Assembly (NCBI GenBank): GCA_043807765.1
Contig: JAZDFQ010000006.1
Span: 1-64,000 of the forward strand
Length of the DNA: 64,000 bases
Direction of reading: 5' to 3'
DNA from: Stygiobacter sp043807765
GTDB taxonomy: Bacteria > Bacteroidota > Ignavibacteria > Ignavibacteriales > Melioribacteraceae
Shown: positions 17,056-25,516 of the stretch, piece by piece
How the letters are laid out: each line of letters opens with the position of its first letter
Numbering within the stretch: the stretch's first letter is position 1
Notes under the pieces: model-generated
What the model was told of the DNA's origin: nothing
The model's database searches: none
What the model saw: only the letters and a program-made list of their open reading frames with translations
Position numbers and translations under genes: made by a program

Positions 17056-20000
17056 ATGTTTAAGCAGTTCGATGAAAAAATAAGTTATCCCAAGATAGAA
17101 GAAGAAATTCTGAAGTTCTGGAAAGAGAATAACATATTTGAAAAAAGTATTTCCACACGCGATGAGAAAAAATCATTTACATTTTATGAAGGACCACCAA
17201 CTGTAAATGGCCGTCCCGGAATTCACCATGTAATGGCACGCGCATTAAAAGATTTAGTCTGCCGTTACAAAACTATGACCGGTTATCAAGTTCACCGTAA
17301 AGCCGGCTGGGATACGCACGGTCTTCCTATTGAGATTGCTCTTGAGAAGCAATTAGGCTTTAATCAGAAAAGCGATATTGAAAAGTATGGCGTTGCTGCA
17401 TTCAACCAAAAAGCAAAAGATTTGGTTTATGATCATATAGAAATGAAAGAGGGCTGGCAAACTCTTACCGAAAGAATGGGCTACTGGATTAATCTTGATG
17501 AAGCTTACATTACTTGCACAAATAATTACATCGAATCAATCTGGTGGTCTTTATCAGAACTTTATAAAAAAGGATTGATATACAAAGGATTCAAGATTGT
17601 TCCGCAATGTCCACATTGCGAAACTCCTCTTTCATCACACGAACTTGCACTTGGCTATGATGATGTAAACGATCCGAATGTTTATGTAAAATTCAAACTC
17701 AAGGATGAAGACGCGAGCATTTTAGTTTGGACTACTACCCCTTGGACTTTGATTTCCAATGTTGCGCTTGCAGTAGGACCGGAAATCGAATACGTAAAAA
17801 TTAAACATGAAAAAAATGGCGTGATGTATCTTGCCAAAGCAAGACTATCTGTAATAAAAGAAGAATATGAAATTTTAGAAGAGCTAAAGGGAAGCGATCT
17901 TCTCGGAAAAAATTATGAACCTCTTTACTCATTCGTTCCCGTTGATAAACGTGCATGGTATGTTATTCCGGGAAGTTTTGTAAGTACTGAAGATGGTTCC
18001 GGCGTTGTACATATTGCTCCGGCGTTTGGTGCGGACGATTACGAAGTATCGAAAAAGTTTGATTTACCTTTTGTTCAACCGGTAACAAAGAGCGGAAGAT
18101 TTACCGATCAAGTAACTCCTTTTGCCGGAAGACTTGTTAAGACAATTCAATTCCAGACACATGAAGAGAAAGGTGTTGATCCGGATGTACTTCGCGATTT
18201 GAAAGAACGCGGTTTAATCTATCGCGCCGGTAACGATTACAAACACTCCTATCCGCACTGCTGGCGCTGCGATAATCCGCTTATCTATTATGCTCGCGAT
18301 AGCTGGTACATTCGCACAACAGAAATTGCTCAAAAGATGATTGAGCTTAACAAAACAATTAATTGGTGTCCGCCGGAAGTTGGTGCCGGTCGTTTTGGCA
18401 ACTGGCTAGAGGATAATAAAGATTGGTCACTTTCCAGAGATAGATATTGGGGAACGCCGCTTCCTATTTGGCTTAATGAAGATGGTGAAATGCATATGGT
18501 TGGTTCTATTGCAGATCTGAAAGAAGGATTTGTAGAAAGAGACGGTAATAGAGTTTCAGTAAAAGATTTGCCGGTTGAAGAAATTGATCTCCACAAACCT
18601 TTTGTTGATGGTGTTAAGTTTGAAAAGAATGGTAAAATTTTTACACGTACACCGGAATTGATTGACGTTTGGTACGATAGCGGTTCTATGCCTTTTGCTC
18701 AATGGCATTATCCTTTTGAGAACAAAGAAATTTTCGAAGCTAATTTCCCTTCCGATTTTATTTGCGAAGGAATCGATCAGACGCGCGGCTGGTTCTATAC
18801 ACTTCATGCAATTTCCACAATGGTATTTGGAAAAGTTGCTTACAAGAATCTTATTGTTAATGAGCTGATTCTTGATAAGAGTGCACAGAAGATGTCTAAA
18901 TCAAAGGGCAATGTTGTTGATCCATTCTTGATGTTTGATAAATATGGCGTAGATGCGACACGCTGGTATCTTGTAACAACAAGTCCTCCTTGGAAGCCTA
19001 CACTGTTTGATGAAGAGGGAATTGTTGAAGTTCAGAGAAAATATTTTGGAACTTTAGTTAACACGTATAATTTCTTTGTGCTCTATGCTAACATTGATAA
19101 ATTTGATTTTAGTGAAGCTCAAATTCCTTATGAAGAAAGACCGGAAATTGACCGATGGATTATCTCTAAGCTGCATTCGCTTGTTAAAGAATACCGTGAG
19201 CTGATGGAGAATTATGATGTAACAAAAGCTGCACGTCAAGTTTCCAGCTTTACTATAGACCAGCTTTCCAACTGGTATGTTCGCAGAAGCAGAAGAAGAT
19301 TCTGGAAATCGGAAATAAATAAAAACAAACTCTCCGCTTACCAGACATTATTCGAATGTTTGTTGACGGTTTCAAAGCTTACAGCTCCATTTGCTCCATT
19401 TATTTCTGAAGAGTTGTATTTGAATCTGAATAAAGTTGCCAAACGCGATGAGCATGAGTCGGTTCATCTTGCGTTAATTCCGGAACCTACTTTCTTGGAT
19501 GCTGAACTTGAAGCTAAAATGGATGTTGCTCAGAGAGTTGTTTCGCTGACGCGTGCAATTCGTGCTAAGAATAATCTTAAAGTTCGTCAGCCATTGTTAA
19601 AAATGATGGTTGCAGTTGATAAGAGCAAGCGCGAAGCTCTTCAAAAAATGGAAGATGTAATTCTTGAGGAAGTTAATATCAAAGAATTGAATGTCTTGGA
19701 AGATGATTCCGCAATTGTAAATAAATCCGCCAAAGCTAACTTCAAAGTAATTGGTAAAAAATATGGCAAGTTGGTTAAGTCGCTTGCAAACGCTATAAAA
19801 GATCTCGATAAAGCTGCAATTGTTGCGCTCGAAAAAACAAATGAATATGAACTGGTAGTTGAAGGGGAGAATGTGAAAATCTCCCGTGAAGATGTCGAAA
19901 TTATTAGTCACGAGATTGAAGGCTGGCTTGTTGAAACTGAAGAAGGTGTTACTGTTGCAGTCGATACTGAACTAACAGAAAACCTTATTGCAGAAGGTTA

Positions 20001-20244
20001 TGCCCGCGAATTCGTGAACCGGGTTCAGAATATGAGAAAAGACGCCGGCTTCGATGTAATCGACAGAATTAAAGTATCAATTTCCGGCGATGAAAAAATT
20101 ATCACTTTTGTAAATCAGTTTAATGATTATATTGCGAATGAAGTATTGGCAGATCAAATTATTTTTAATGAGAACGTCGAAGGCTTCAAACAAGAATTTA
20201 AGATTGGCGATTATAATTGCACAATTACAGTTTTGAAATCATAG
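17056..20244 (+). CDS. ileS: Isoleucyl-tRNA synthetase, long (type 2) form
   Basis: Charges tRNA-Ile. The 1062 residues and the block GWDTHGLPIE near 82 fit the eukaryote-like type 2 IleRS rather than the roughly 930-residue type 1 of E. coli, which reads GWDCHGLPIE. The HIGH element is PGIHH near 55 and the second class I element is KMSKSKGN near 615. The editing domain lies between them, with a WTTTPWTL motif near 224. From family knowledge, type 2 enzymes are generally much less sensitive to mupirocin. It is followed at 27 nt by the DksA-like gene. Confidence 0.95.
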   Translation: MFKQFDEKISYPKIEEEILKFWKENNIFEKSISTRDEKKSFTFYEGPPTVNGRPGIHHVMARALKDLVCRYKTMTGYQVHRKAGWDTHGLPIEIALEKQLGFNQKSDIEKYGVAAFNQKAKDLVYDHIEMKEGWQTLTERMGYWINLDEAYITCTNNYIESIWWSLSELYKKGLIYKGFKIVPQCPHCETPLSSHELALGYDDVNDPNVYVKFKLKDEDASILVWTTTPWTLISNVALAVGPEIEYVKIKHEKNGVMYLAKARLSVIKEEYEILEELKGSDLLGKNYEPLYSFVPVDKRAWYVIPGSFVSTEDGSGVVHIAPAFGADDYEVSKKFDLPFVQPVTKSGRFTDQVTPFAGRLVKTIQFQTHEEKGVDPDVLRDLKERGLIYRAGNDYKHSYPHCWRCDNPLIYYARDSWYIRTTEIAQKMIELNKTINWCPPEVGAGRFGNWLEDNKDWSLSRDRYWGTPLPIWLNEDGEMHMVGSIADLKEGFVERDGNRVSVKDLPVEEIDLHKPFVDGVKFEKNGKIFTRTPELIDVWYDSGSMPFAQWHYPFENKEIFEANFPSDFICEGIDQTRGWFYTLHAISTMVFGKVAYKNLIVNELILDKSAQKMSKSKGNVVDPFLMFDKYGVDATRWYLVTTSPPWKPTLFDEEGIVEVQRKYFGTLVNTYNFFVLYANIDKFDFSEAQIPYEERPEIDRWIISKLHSLVKEYRELMENYDVTKAARQVSSFTIDQLSNWYVRRSRRRFWKSEINKNKLSAYQTLFECLLTVSKLTAPFAPFISEELYLNLNKVAKRDEHESVHLALIPEPTFLDAELEAKMDVAQRVVSLTRAIRAKNNLKVRQPLLKMMVAVDKSKREALQKMEDVILEEVNIKELNVLEDDSAIVNKSAKANFKVIGKKYGKLVKSLANAIKDLDKAAIVALEKTNEYELVVEGENVKISREDVEIISHEIEGWLVETEEGVTVAVDTELTENLIAEGYAREFVNRVQNMRKDAGFDVIDRIKVSISGDEKIITFVNQFNDYIANEVLADQIIFNENVEGFKQEFKIGDYNCTITVLKS

Positions 20245-20271
20245 GATTTTAATTGAACGGTGGAGGCATTA

Positions 20272-20913
20272 ATGGCTAAGAAAGCTGTTAAAAAAACTAC
20301 AACAAAAAAACCTGCTGCAAAGCCAAAAGCAGTTAAGAAAACCGTTAAGGCAAAAGTAGCAAGCAAACCAAAAAAAGTTGTTACAGCAAAAACTGCTAAA
20401 AAGGAAGCTGTAAAAGCAAAGCCGGTTGAAAAAAAGAAAGCTCCGGCTAAACCTTCTAAACGCAATCACGTTGAAGTTATTTCTCCAACGAAAAAAGTTA
20501 GGAAGATTCAAGGGTATTCGCGTAAGGATCTCGAGGAATTCAAAAAAGTAATCCTAGAGAAACGAAATGAAATAATTGAGCAGCTCCAAGTTCTTAAAGA
20601 TCAGATGATGGACCCGACTACCGGTCAGTATGTAAATGAAAATTCTCCATATTCATTGCATATGGCTGAACAAGGTACCGACGCTATGGAGCGTGAGAAA
20701 TTATATCTTTGGGCTCAGCGCGAAAACAAATTTCTTGGTTACCTCGATGACGCTCTTCAGCGGATCGAAAATGGTACATATGGAATTTGTATAGAGTGTA
20801 TAGATGAACCGCAAAATCTTTGCGCTACTTGTCCATTAGTTCCAAAAGAAAGATTAATGGCAGTTCCGCATACTCAGCATTGCCTTCAAGTTAAACAGAA
20901 AATGAAATCGTAA
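20272..20913 (+). CDS. DksA/TraR-type zinc-finger protein with histone H1-like N-terminal tail
   Basis: A 213-residue two-part protein. Residues 1-65 are almost only Lys, Ala, Val, Pro and Thr, with repeats such as AVKKTTTKKPAAKPK, resembling histone H1/HctB-like tails. Residues 80-213 form a DksA-like coiled coil and a four-cysteine zinc finger (GICIECIDEP followed by LCATCPL near 184-198). DksA proteins enter the RNA-polymerase secondary channel and modulate initiation with ppGpp; the basic tail should bind nucleic acid. ATG at 20272 is preceded by GGAGG at 20261-20266. It is placed between ileS and lspA, where DksA-like genes are common in related bacteria. Confidence 0.85.
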   Translation: MAKKAVKKTTTKKPAAKPKAVKKTVKAKVASKPKKVVTAKTAKKEAVKAKPVEKKKAPAKPSKRNHVEVISPTKKVRKIQGYSRKDLEEFKKVILEKRNEIIEQLQVLKDQMMDPTTGQYVNENSPYSLHMAEQGTDAMEREKLYLWAQRENKFLGYLDDALQRIENGTYGICIECIDEPQNLCATCPLVPKERLMAVPHTQHCLQVKQKMKS

Positions 20914-20925
20914 GGACTCGGAATC

Positions 20926-21603
20926 TTGGCTGTTCTTTATATATCTCTATTTATCGTTTTGCTGGATCAGCTGACGAAATTTTTAGTTAAGGGAGGAACA
21001 ATTCCTCTCTTAAATCTTCATGTTCAAGGAATGGATTACGGAAACAGCATTAATGTCTTTGGAGATTATTTTAAACTTACTTTTGTAGAAAATCCGGGAC
21101 TCGCATTCGGAATAGATGTAAACGAAACTTCAAAGTTGTTTCTCTCTCTTTTCTCGTTAGTTGCAAGCATTGGAATTCTTTATTACATCTATAAATCAAA
21201 AGAACAGAAGCTTATTGTTAGAATCGCCCTTGCTTGCATACTAGGCGGTGCTGTAGGCAATTTGATTGATAGAACTTTCTACGGTGTTTTTTACGGTTAC
21301 GCGCCTATCTTCTACGGAAAAGTAGTCGATTTCTTCAATGCAGATTTTTTTGATTTCACTATCTTTGGCAGAACCTACGACCGTTTTCCGATCTTTAATA
21401 TTGCAGATTCGGCTGTTACTATTGGCGTAGCACTTCTTATCATTTTCCACAGAAGTGTAGATGAGAAAAAAGAGTCGCCGATTCAACCGGAAGGAACATC
21501 TGTAGTTGAAACTAAGCAGACAGAAGTTGTACAAGAACAAATTCCGTTAGAAAGCATTTCGCAAAATAAAGATGTGCTTAATTCTTCTGATAAAGAGATG
21601 TAA
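20926..21603 (+). CDS. lspA: Signal peptidase II (lipoprotein)
   Basis: Inner-membrane aspartyl protease that removes prolipoprotein signal peptides. There are four membrane segments in residues 1-180. Conserved elements are FVENPGLAFGID near 46, GGAVGNLIDR near 105 and FNIADSAVTIG near 159, the last two carrying the catalytic aspartates. The start is TTG at 20926 with AAGGA upstream, spaced normally, and no ATG fits. A hydrophilic tail of about 45 residues, rich in Glu, Gln and Ser, extends past the usual end. Its many lipoprotein clients appear elsewhere in this window. Confidence 0.93.
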   Translation: MAVLYISLFIVLLDQLTKFLVKGGTIPLLNLHVQGMDYGNSINVFGDYFKLTFVENPGLAFGIDVNETSKLFLSLFSLVASIGILYYIYKSKEQKLIVRIALACILGGAVGNLIDRTFYGVFYGYAPIFYGKVVDFFNADFFDFTIFGRTYDRFPIFNIADSAVTIGVALLIIFHRSVDEKKESPIQPEGTSVVETKQTEVVQEQIPLESISQNKDVLNSSDKEM

Positions 21604-21624
21604 TTTGTTTTTAAGAAGTTTCAT

Positions 21625-21715
21625 GGCTAAAGCCTCCCATGTTTAAGTTTTCTAAAACCCCGCCATTAATGGCGGGGTTAAAAACCGGCCTCATTCACTA
21701 CTTGGGCTTTAGCCC
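21625..21715. repeat. Palindromic intergenic repeat, family B, copy 1
   Basis: Outer arms GGCTAAAGCC (21625-21634) and GGGCTTTAGCCC (21704-21715) face each other around a perfect 24-nt palindrome at 21656-21679, whose ends are AACCCC and GGGGTT and whose centre is TTAA. The arrangement matches 62511-62642. It lies between lspA and rluD, genes of the same direction. Confidence 0.8.
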
Positions 21716-21758
21716 CACTAATTAATCTAAGAACAGAATTAGAGTACAAAGTTTATTC

Positions 21759-22748
21759 ATGGCGAAGATAGTAACAGAAAAGAAAATAAGGATTGCTATT
21801 CCGGAGGGGAAGAAGAAAGAAAGAATAGATGTGTTCCTTGCTAATTCTGTTGAAAATGCCACACGCTCCCGCATTCAAAAACTAATTAAGTTTGGCGGCG
21901 TAACTGCAAACGGTATAGTTGTAAAACCAAATTATCAAGTTTGTCCTAACGATGTTATTGATCTTACAATTCCAACCAATCCTAGACCGGATGAAACCGA
22001 AGCTGAAGATATTCCTCTCGATATCGTTTACGAAGATCCATATTTGCTAGTAGTAAATAAAGCGGCTGGAATGGTAGCTCATCCCTCGCTAGGAAATTAT
22101 ACCGGCACACTTGTCAATGCTCTTCTCCATTACACTAAGCAGCTCAGTGAGTTTAATGATGATTCAACCCGTCCCGGAATTGTTCATCGAATTGATAAAG
22201 AGACGAGCGGCTTGCTGTTAATCGCAAAGGACGAATGGACTCACGCTCAGCTTGCTAAGCAGTTTTATCATCACACAATTGATAGAGAATACTGGGCGGT
22301 CTGCTGGGGAAGATTCAAGCAGCAGAAAGGGGAGATCGTCGGCAATATTGCTAGGTCAACAAAAGACAGAAAAATATTTACCGTTAGCGAAATAGAAGGA
22401 AAGCATGCCCACACTTTTTATGAAGTGATTGAAGAATTTGATTTTACTTCATTAGTCAAATTAAAATTAAAGACCGGAAGAACTCATCAGATTCGCGTTC
22501 ACCTTAATCACGTTCATCATCCAATCTTTGGCGATCCAACCTATGGCGGCAGAAAAATTGCATACGGTTTGGAATTGCCTAAAATAAAAGCACGGGTAGA
22601 AAACTTACTTGAAATAATGAAGAGGCAAGCGCTACATGCTAAAACATTGGGCTTTCTTCATCCCCACACTAAAGAAAGAGTTTTTCTGGAATCAGAATTG
22701 CCGGAAGACTTTACAGAGTTGTTGTCTAAGCTCAAAATAAATTCTTAG
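21759..22748 (+). CDS. RluA/RluD family 23S rRNA pseudouridine synthase
   Basis: Isomerises uridines in 23S rRNA (or tRNA, for some family members). The 329 residues hold an N-terminal S4 RNA-binding domain (about 20-80, RIDVFLANSVENATRSRIQKL) and the catalytic domain with RPGIVHRIDKETSGLLLIAKD-type motif around residue 140, whose aspartate in HRIDKETSG is the catalytic residue. LKLKTGRTHQIRVHL follows near 235. RluD is the likeliest orthologue given the S4 domain and the lspA neighbourhood, as in Bacillus. It converges on hydF with a gap of only 12 nt. Confidence 0.92.
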   Translation: MAKIVTEKKIRIAIPEGKKKERIDVFLANSVENATRSRIQKLIKFGGVTANGIVVKPNYQVCPNDVIDLTIPTNPRPDETEAEDIPLDIVYEDPYLLVVNKAAGMVAHPSLGNYTGTLVNALLHYTKQLSEFNDDSTRPGIVHRIDKETSGLLLIAKDEWTHAQLAKQFYHHTIDREYWAVCWGRFKQQKGEIVGNIARSTKDRKIFTVSEIEGKHAHTFYEVIEEFDFTSLVKLKLKTGRTHQIRVHLNHVHHPIFGDPTYGGRKIAYGLELPKIKARVENLLEIMKRQALHAKTLGFLHPHTKERVFLESELPEDFTELLSKLKINS

Positions 22749-22760
22749 GATTCTAAAACT

Positions 22761-23981
22761 CTATTTCAAGCCATTCCACGCAGAAATAGCTTCGTCAAAC
22801 GGTTCCAGCGCACGGGGAACAGCGCCATGCATATAAGATATCGCGACTCCATAATTTACAATTGGAACGCCAACGTACTTAGCTTGCTTAATTCGCTGCT
22901 GCATCATTCTGCGTGTAAGCATGCAGCCACCGCAATGAATTATCAATTTGTACTCGGAAAGGTTTTCCGGGTAATCGTGGCCATTCACACCATCAATTGT
23001 TAAATCTTTTTTTGTATGATTACGCAGCCATCGTGGAATTTTTACTTTACCTATATCATCTTCTTGCGCGTGATGGGAACATGCCTCGGCAACTAAAACC
23101 TTATCGCCATTCTGTAGTTCTTCAATTCTTCTTAATCCTTTTACATATTCCGGTAAATCCCCTTTGTAGCGCGCCATCAATATCGAAAATGTTGTAAGAA
23201 GAATTTCATCCGGTACATCTGCCGCTACACGCATAATTGCCTGGCTGTCTGTTACAACCAATTTGGGAGGATTAGCAAGTTTGCTCAGAGCCGAGCGTAG
23301 TTCTTTATCTTTTGCTACAACAACTATTGCATCAACATCTAAAGATTCTCTTATAGTTTGCACTTGCGGCATTATTAATCTTCCCTTTGGCGCTCCAAGA
23401 TCGATAGGAACAACAAGTACAATAACATCATGCTGCTTTAACAAATCCCCAACCAGCGGAATTTCCTCATCACTCGGCAAAAGTTTTACTATTTTTTCTT
23501 TTAGTTGGTAAATACCTTCATCTGTAACGCAAGAGACAGCGTGAAACTTAACTTCGTTTGCATTCAACTCCTCTACTAGCTCGTAATTAATTCCTAATTC
23601 GGATTTGTTAATTACTGCTAGGAATGGAATTTCAAGTTGCTTTAAGTGGTCAATTGAATATCTCTCTCGCTGACTTAGGTTTGACTGGGAATCCAAAACC
23701 AGAAGCGCAAAGTCAGATTCTGAAATAACCTTTACAGTTTTACTTATTCTCTTTTCACCTAGTTCGCCTACATCATCTATACCGGCAGTATCAATTAAAA
23801 CAACCGGGCCAAATGGAAGAAGCTCCATTGCTTTGCGAACGGGGTCGGTTGTAGTACCGGGTGTGTCGCTTACAATAACCAAATCTTGCCCAATGATTTT
23901 ATTCATCAAAGAAGATTTCCCAACATTTCTCTGCCCTATAAAGGCTATATGTATTCTTTCTGCTTGTGCTACTTTACTCAA
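22761..23981 (-). CDS. hydF: [FeFe]-hydrogenase H-cluster maturation GTPase HydF
   Basis: Scaffold GTPase on which the 2Fe subcluster of [FeFe]-hydrogenase is assembled with HydE and HydG. There are 406 residues: a GTPase domain at 1-175 (P-loop GQRNVGKS at 16-23, DTAG near 64, NKSE near 125), a dimerisation domain, and a C-terminal iron-sulfur domain with C301, H349, C350 and C353, fitting the family pattern C-x(46-53)-H-C-x2-C. It starts with TTG at 23981, inside the last codons of aspA (8-nt overlap), so it is translationally coupled. HydE, HydG and the hydrogenase are not in this window and must be elsewhere if the pathway is complete. Confidence 0.95.
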   Translation of the reverse strand: MSKVAQAERIHIAFIGQRNVGKSSLMNKIIGQDLVIVSDTPGTTTDPVRKAMELLPFGPVVLIDTAGIDDVGELGEKRISKTVKVISESDFALLVLDSQSNLSQRERYSIDHLKQLEIPFLAVINKSELGINYELVEELNANEVKFHAVSCVTDEGIYQLKEKIVKLLPSDEEIPLVGDLLKQHDVIVLVVPIDLGAPKGRLIMPQVQTIRESLDVDAIVVVAKDKELRSALSKLANPPKLVVTDSQAIMRVAADVPDEILLTTFSILMARYKGDLPEYVKGLRRIEELQNGDKVLVAEACSHHAQEDDIGKVKIPRWLRNHTKKDLTIDGVNGHDYPENLSEYKLIIHCGGCMLTRRMMQQRIKQAKYVGVPIVNYGVAISYMHGAVPRALEPFDEAISAWNGLK

Positions 23982-25383
23982 TTTTAATTCCTAGGTCTTT
24001 TGATATTAAATTCAGCAGTTCATTTTCATCAAGAAGCTTGCTTTTCATTAATGCTTTCAAGAAGGGGATTTTATTCGCTTCGGCATATTTTACTAACTCT
24101 TGTATTGTTTCATATCCGAATGAAGTTATTAGCGAAGCCGCAATTGCAGTAGAGTTCATCAGATTTTCTTTGCATCTCTCTTTGTTGGCAGAAATTCCAT
24201 TAATGCATTTCTCAGTCAAATTGATGTTGGAATCGCGAAGCATAGAAAACGATTTCAAAAATGTATGAGCAATCAAAGGCATAAAGGCGTTCAGTTCCAA
24301 ATTCCCGCCCGAAACAAGATTTGAAATAATTACATCGTTCCCTTTAACCAGTTCACAAATCTGAATTGCGTTTTCAAGAATTACCGGATTTACTTTCCCC
24401 GGCATAATGCTTGAGCCCGCTTGCATTGGGGGCAAATTAATTTCTCCAATACCGCCACTTGGTCCGCTGGACATAAAGCGTAGGTCGTTACACATTTTTA
24501 TTATCGATGTTGCGCCGGCTTTTACAATTCCATGTACTTCAACAAAAACATCTAAATTTTGCGTAGCATCAATTAAATCTTCGCTTTTGGCGATGGGCAA
24601 CTTTGTAATTTTTTTAAGAATCCCGTTAACATTTAGAACATACTCTCTAGATGTTGCAATAGAATTTCCTACTGCGGTACCACCAAGATTAACAGATCGA
24701 AGTCGCTCTTCGGCATTGTATAAACGCCACCTATCTCGCGCAAATGCTTGTGCGTAAGCTCCAAATTCTTGTCCGAGCGTAATTGGAACTGCATCTTGAA
24801 ATTGTGTTCGTCCAATCTTAATAACCGTTCTAAACTCCTCTTCTTTCTTTTGCAGAGAGTTTTGCAATTGAGCAAAAGAATCTTGAAGCTCTCTAAGCAG
24901 ATAAATACTTGCAATGCGCAGCGCAGTTGGATAAGTATCGTTTGTAGATTGGCTCATATTTACATCATCAAGAGGGTGTATATGGGCGTAATCGCCAAAC
25001 TCTTTGCCAATATTTTTAAGAGCGGTATTGGCAATAATCTCGTTTATATTCATATTCAATGAAGTGCCTGCACCGCCCTGGTATGGGTCGACAACAACCT
25101 TTTCATAAATGCTTAAGAGATTTCCTTTTACACAAGCTTCTGTTTCGGCTAACAATTCAGTGATGGCTTCTTCAATAGGGGAATATTTTTCTTTGAAGAG
25201 TAAGCCGCACTTGTAATTTGTTTCTGCGGCGGCAAGCTTAACTTGTAAAAAACCTTTTATTAGGTATGGATGTATTCTCTCTCCGGAATGCGGGAAGTTA
25301 TTCAAACTTCGCATGGAGTGAATGCCATAAACTGCTTCATCCGGAATTTCGAGTACGCCAAGAGAATCTTTTTCTATTCGCAT
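23974..25383 (-). CDS. aspA: Aspartate ammonia-lyase (aspartase)
   Basis: Converts aspartate to fumarate and ammonia. The 469 residues match the fumarase/aspartase superfamily. Conserved blocks are TSLNMNINE near 108, VNMSQSTNDTYPTA near 137, RTQFQDAVPITLGQEFGAY in pieces near 190, and the catalytic-loop signature GSSIMPGKVNPV near 322-333. Overlap with hydF means the two are made together. Aspartase-like genes in hyd maturation operons are known from several anaerobes, where ammonia supply for the azadithiolate bridge has been considered; a purely catabolic role is equally possible. It is the first gene of the pair, separated from the cytochrome gene by a terminator. Confidence 0.92.
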   Translation of the reverse strand: MRIEKDSLGVLEIPDEAVYGIHSMRSLNNFPHSGERIHPYLIKGFLQVKLAAAETNYKCGLLFKEKYSPIEEAITELLAETEACVKGNLLSIYEKVVVDPYQGGAGTSLNMNINEIIANTALKNIGKEFGDYAHIHPLDDVNMSQSTNDTYPTALRIASIYLLRELQDSFAQLQNSLQKKEEEFRTVIKIGRTQFQDAVPITLGQEFGAYAQAFARDRWRLYNAEERLRSVNLGGTAVGNSIATSREYVLNVNGILKKITKLPIAKSEDLIDATQNLDVFVEVHGIVKAGATSIIKMCNDLRFMSSGPSGGIGEINLPPMQAGSSIMPGKVNPVILENAIQICELVKGNDVIISNLVSGGNLELNAFMPLIAHTFLKSFSMLRDSNINLTEKCINGISANKERCKENLMNSTAIAASLITSFGYETIQELVKYAEANKIPFLKALMKSKLLDENELLNLISKDLGIKIE

Positions 25384-25443
25384 AACACCAAAAAATTATC
25401 TGTTCAAATATATCAAAAAGGGGAGTAAGAGAATTGGGCATAA

Positions 25444-25478
25444 AAAAACCCGATCCGCTTTCAACGAACCGGGTTTTT
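25444..25478 (-). terminator. Terminator of the multihaem cytochrome gene
   Basis: AAAAACCCG at 25444-25452 pairs with CGGGTTTTT at 25470-25478 across a 17-nt loop. On the minus strand it is followed by further Ts, placing it correctly behind the cytochrome gene and ahead of aspA. Confidence 0.75.
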
Positions 25479-25516
25479 CTAATTACTCAATACTAAGTAC
25501 TAGATACTATCTAACA

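Noticed and set aside
20211..20511. Minus-strand frames opposite the H1-like tail
   Set aside because: They encode Phe/Leu/Ala strings that are the mirror of Lys/Ala codons; no start context.
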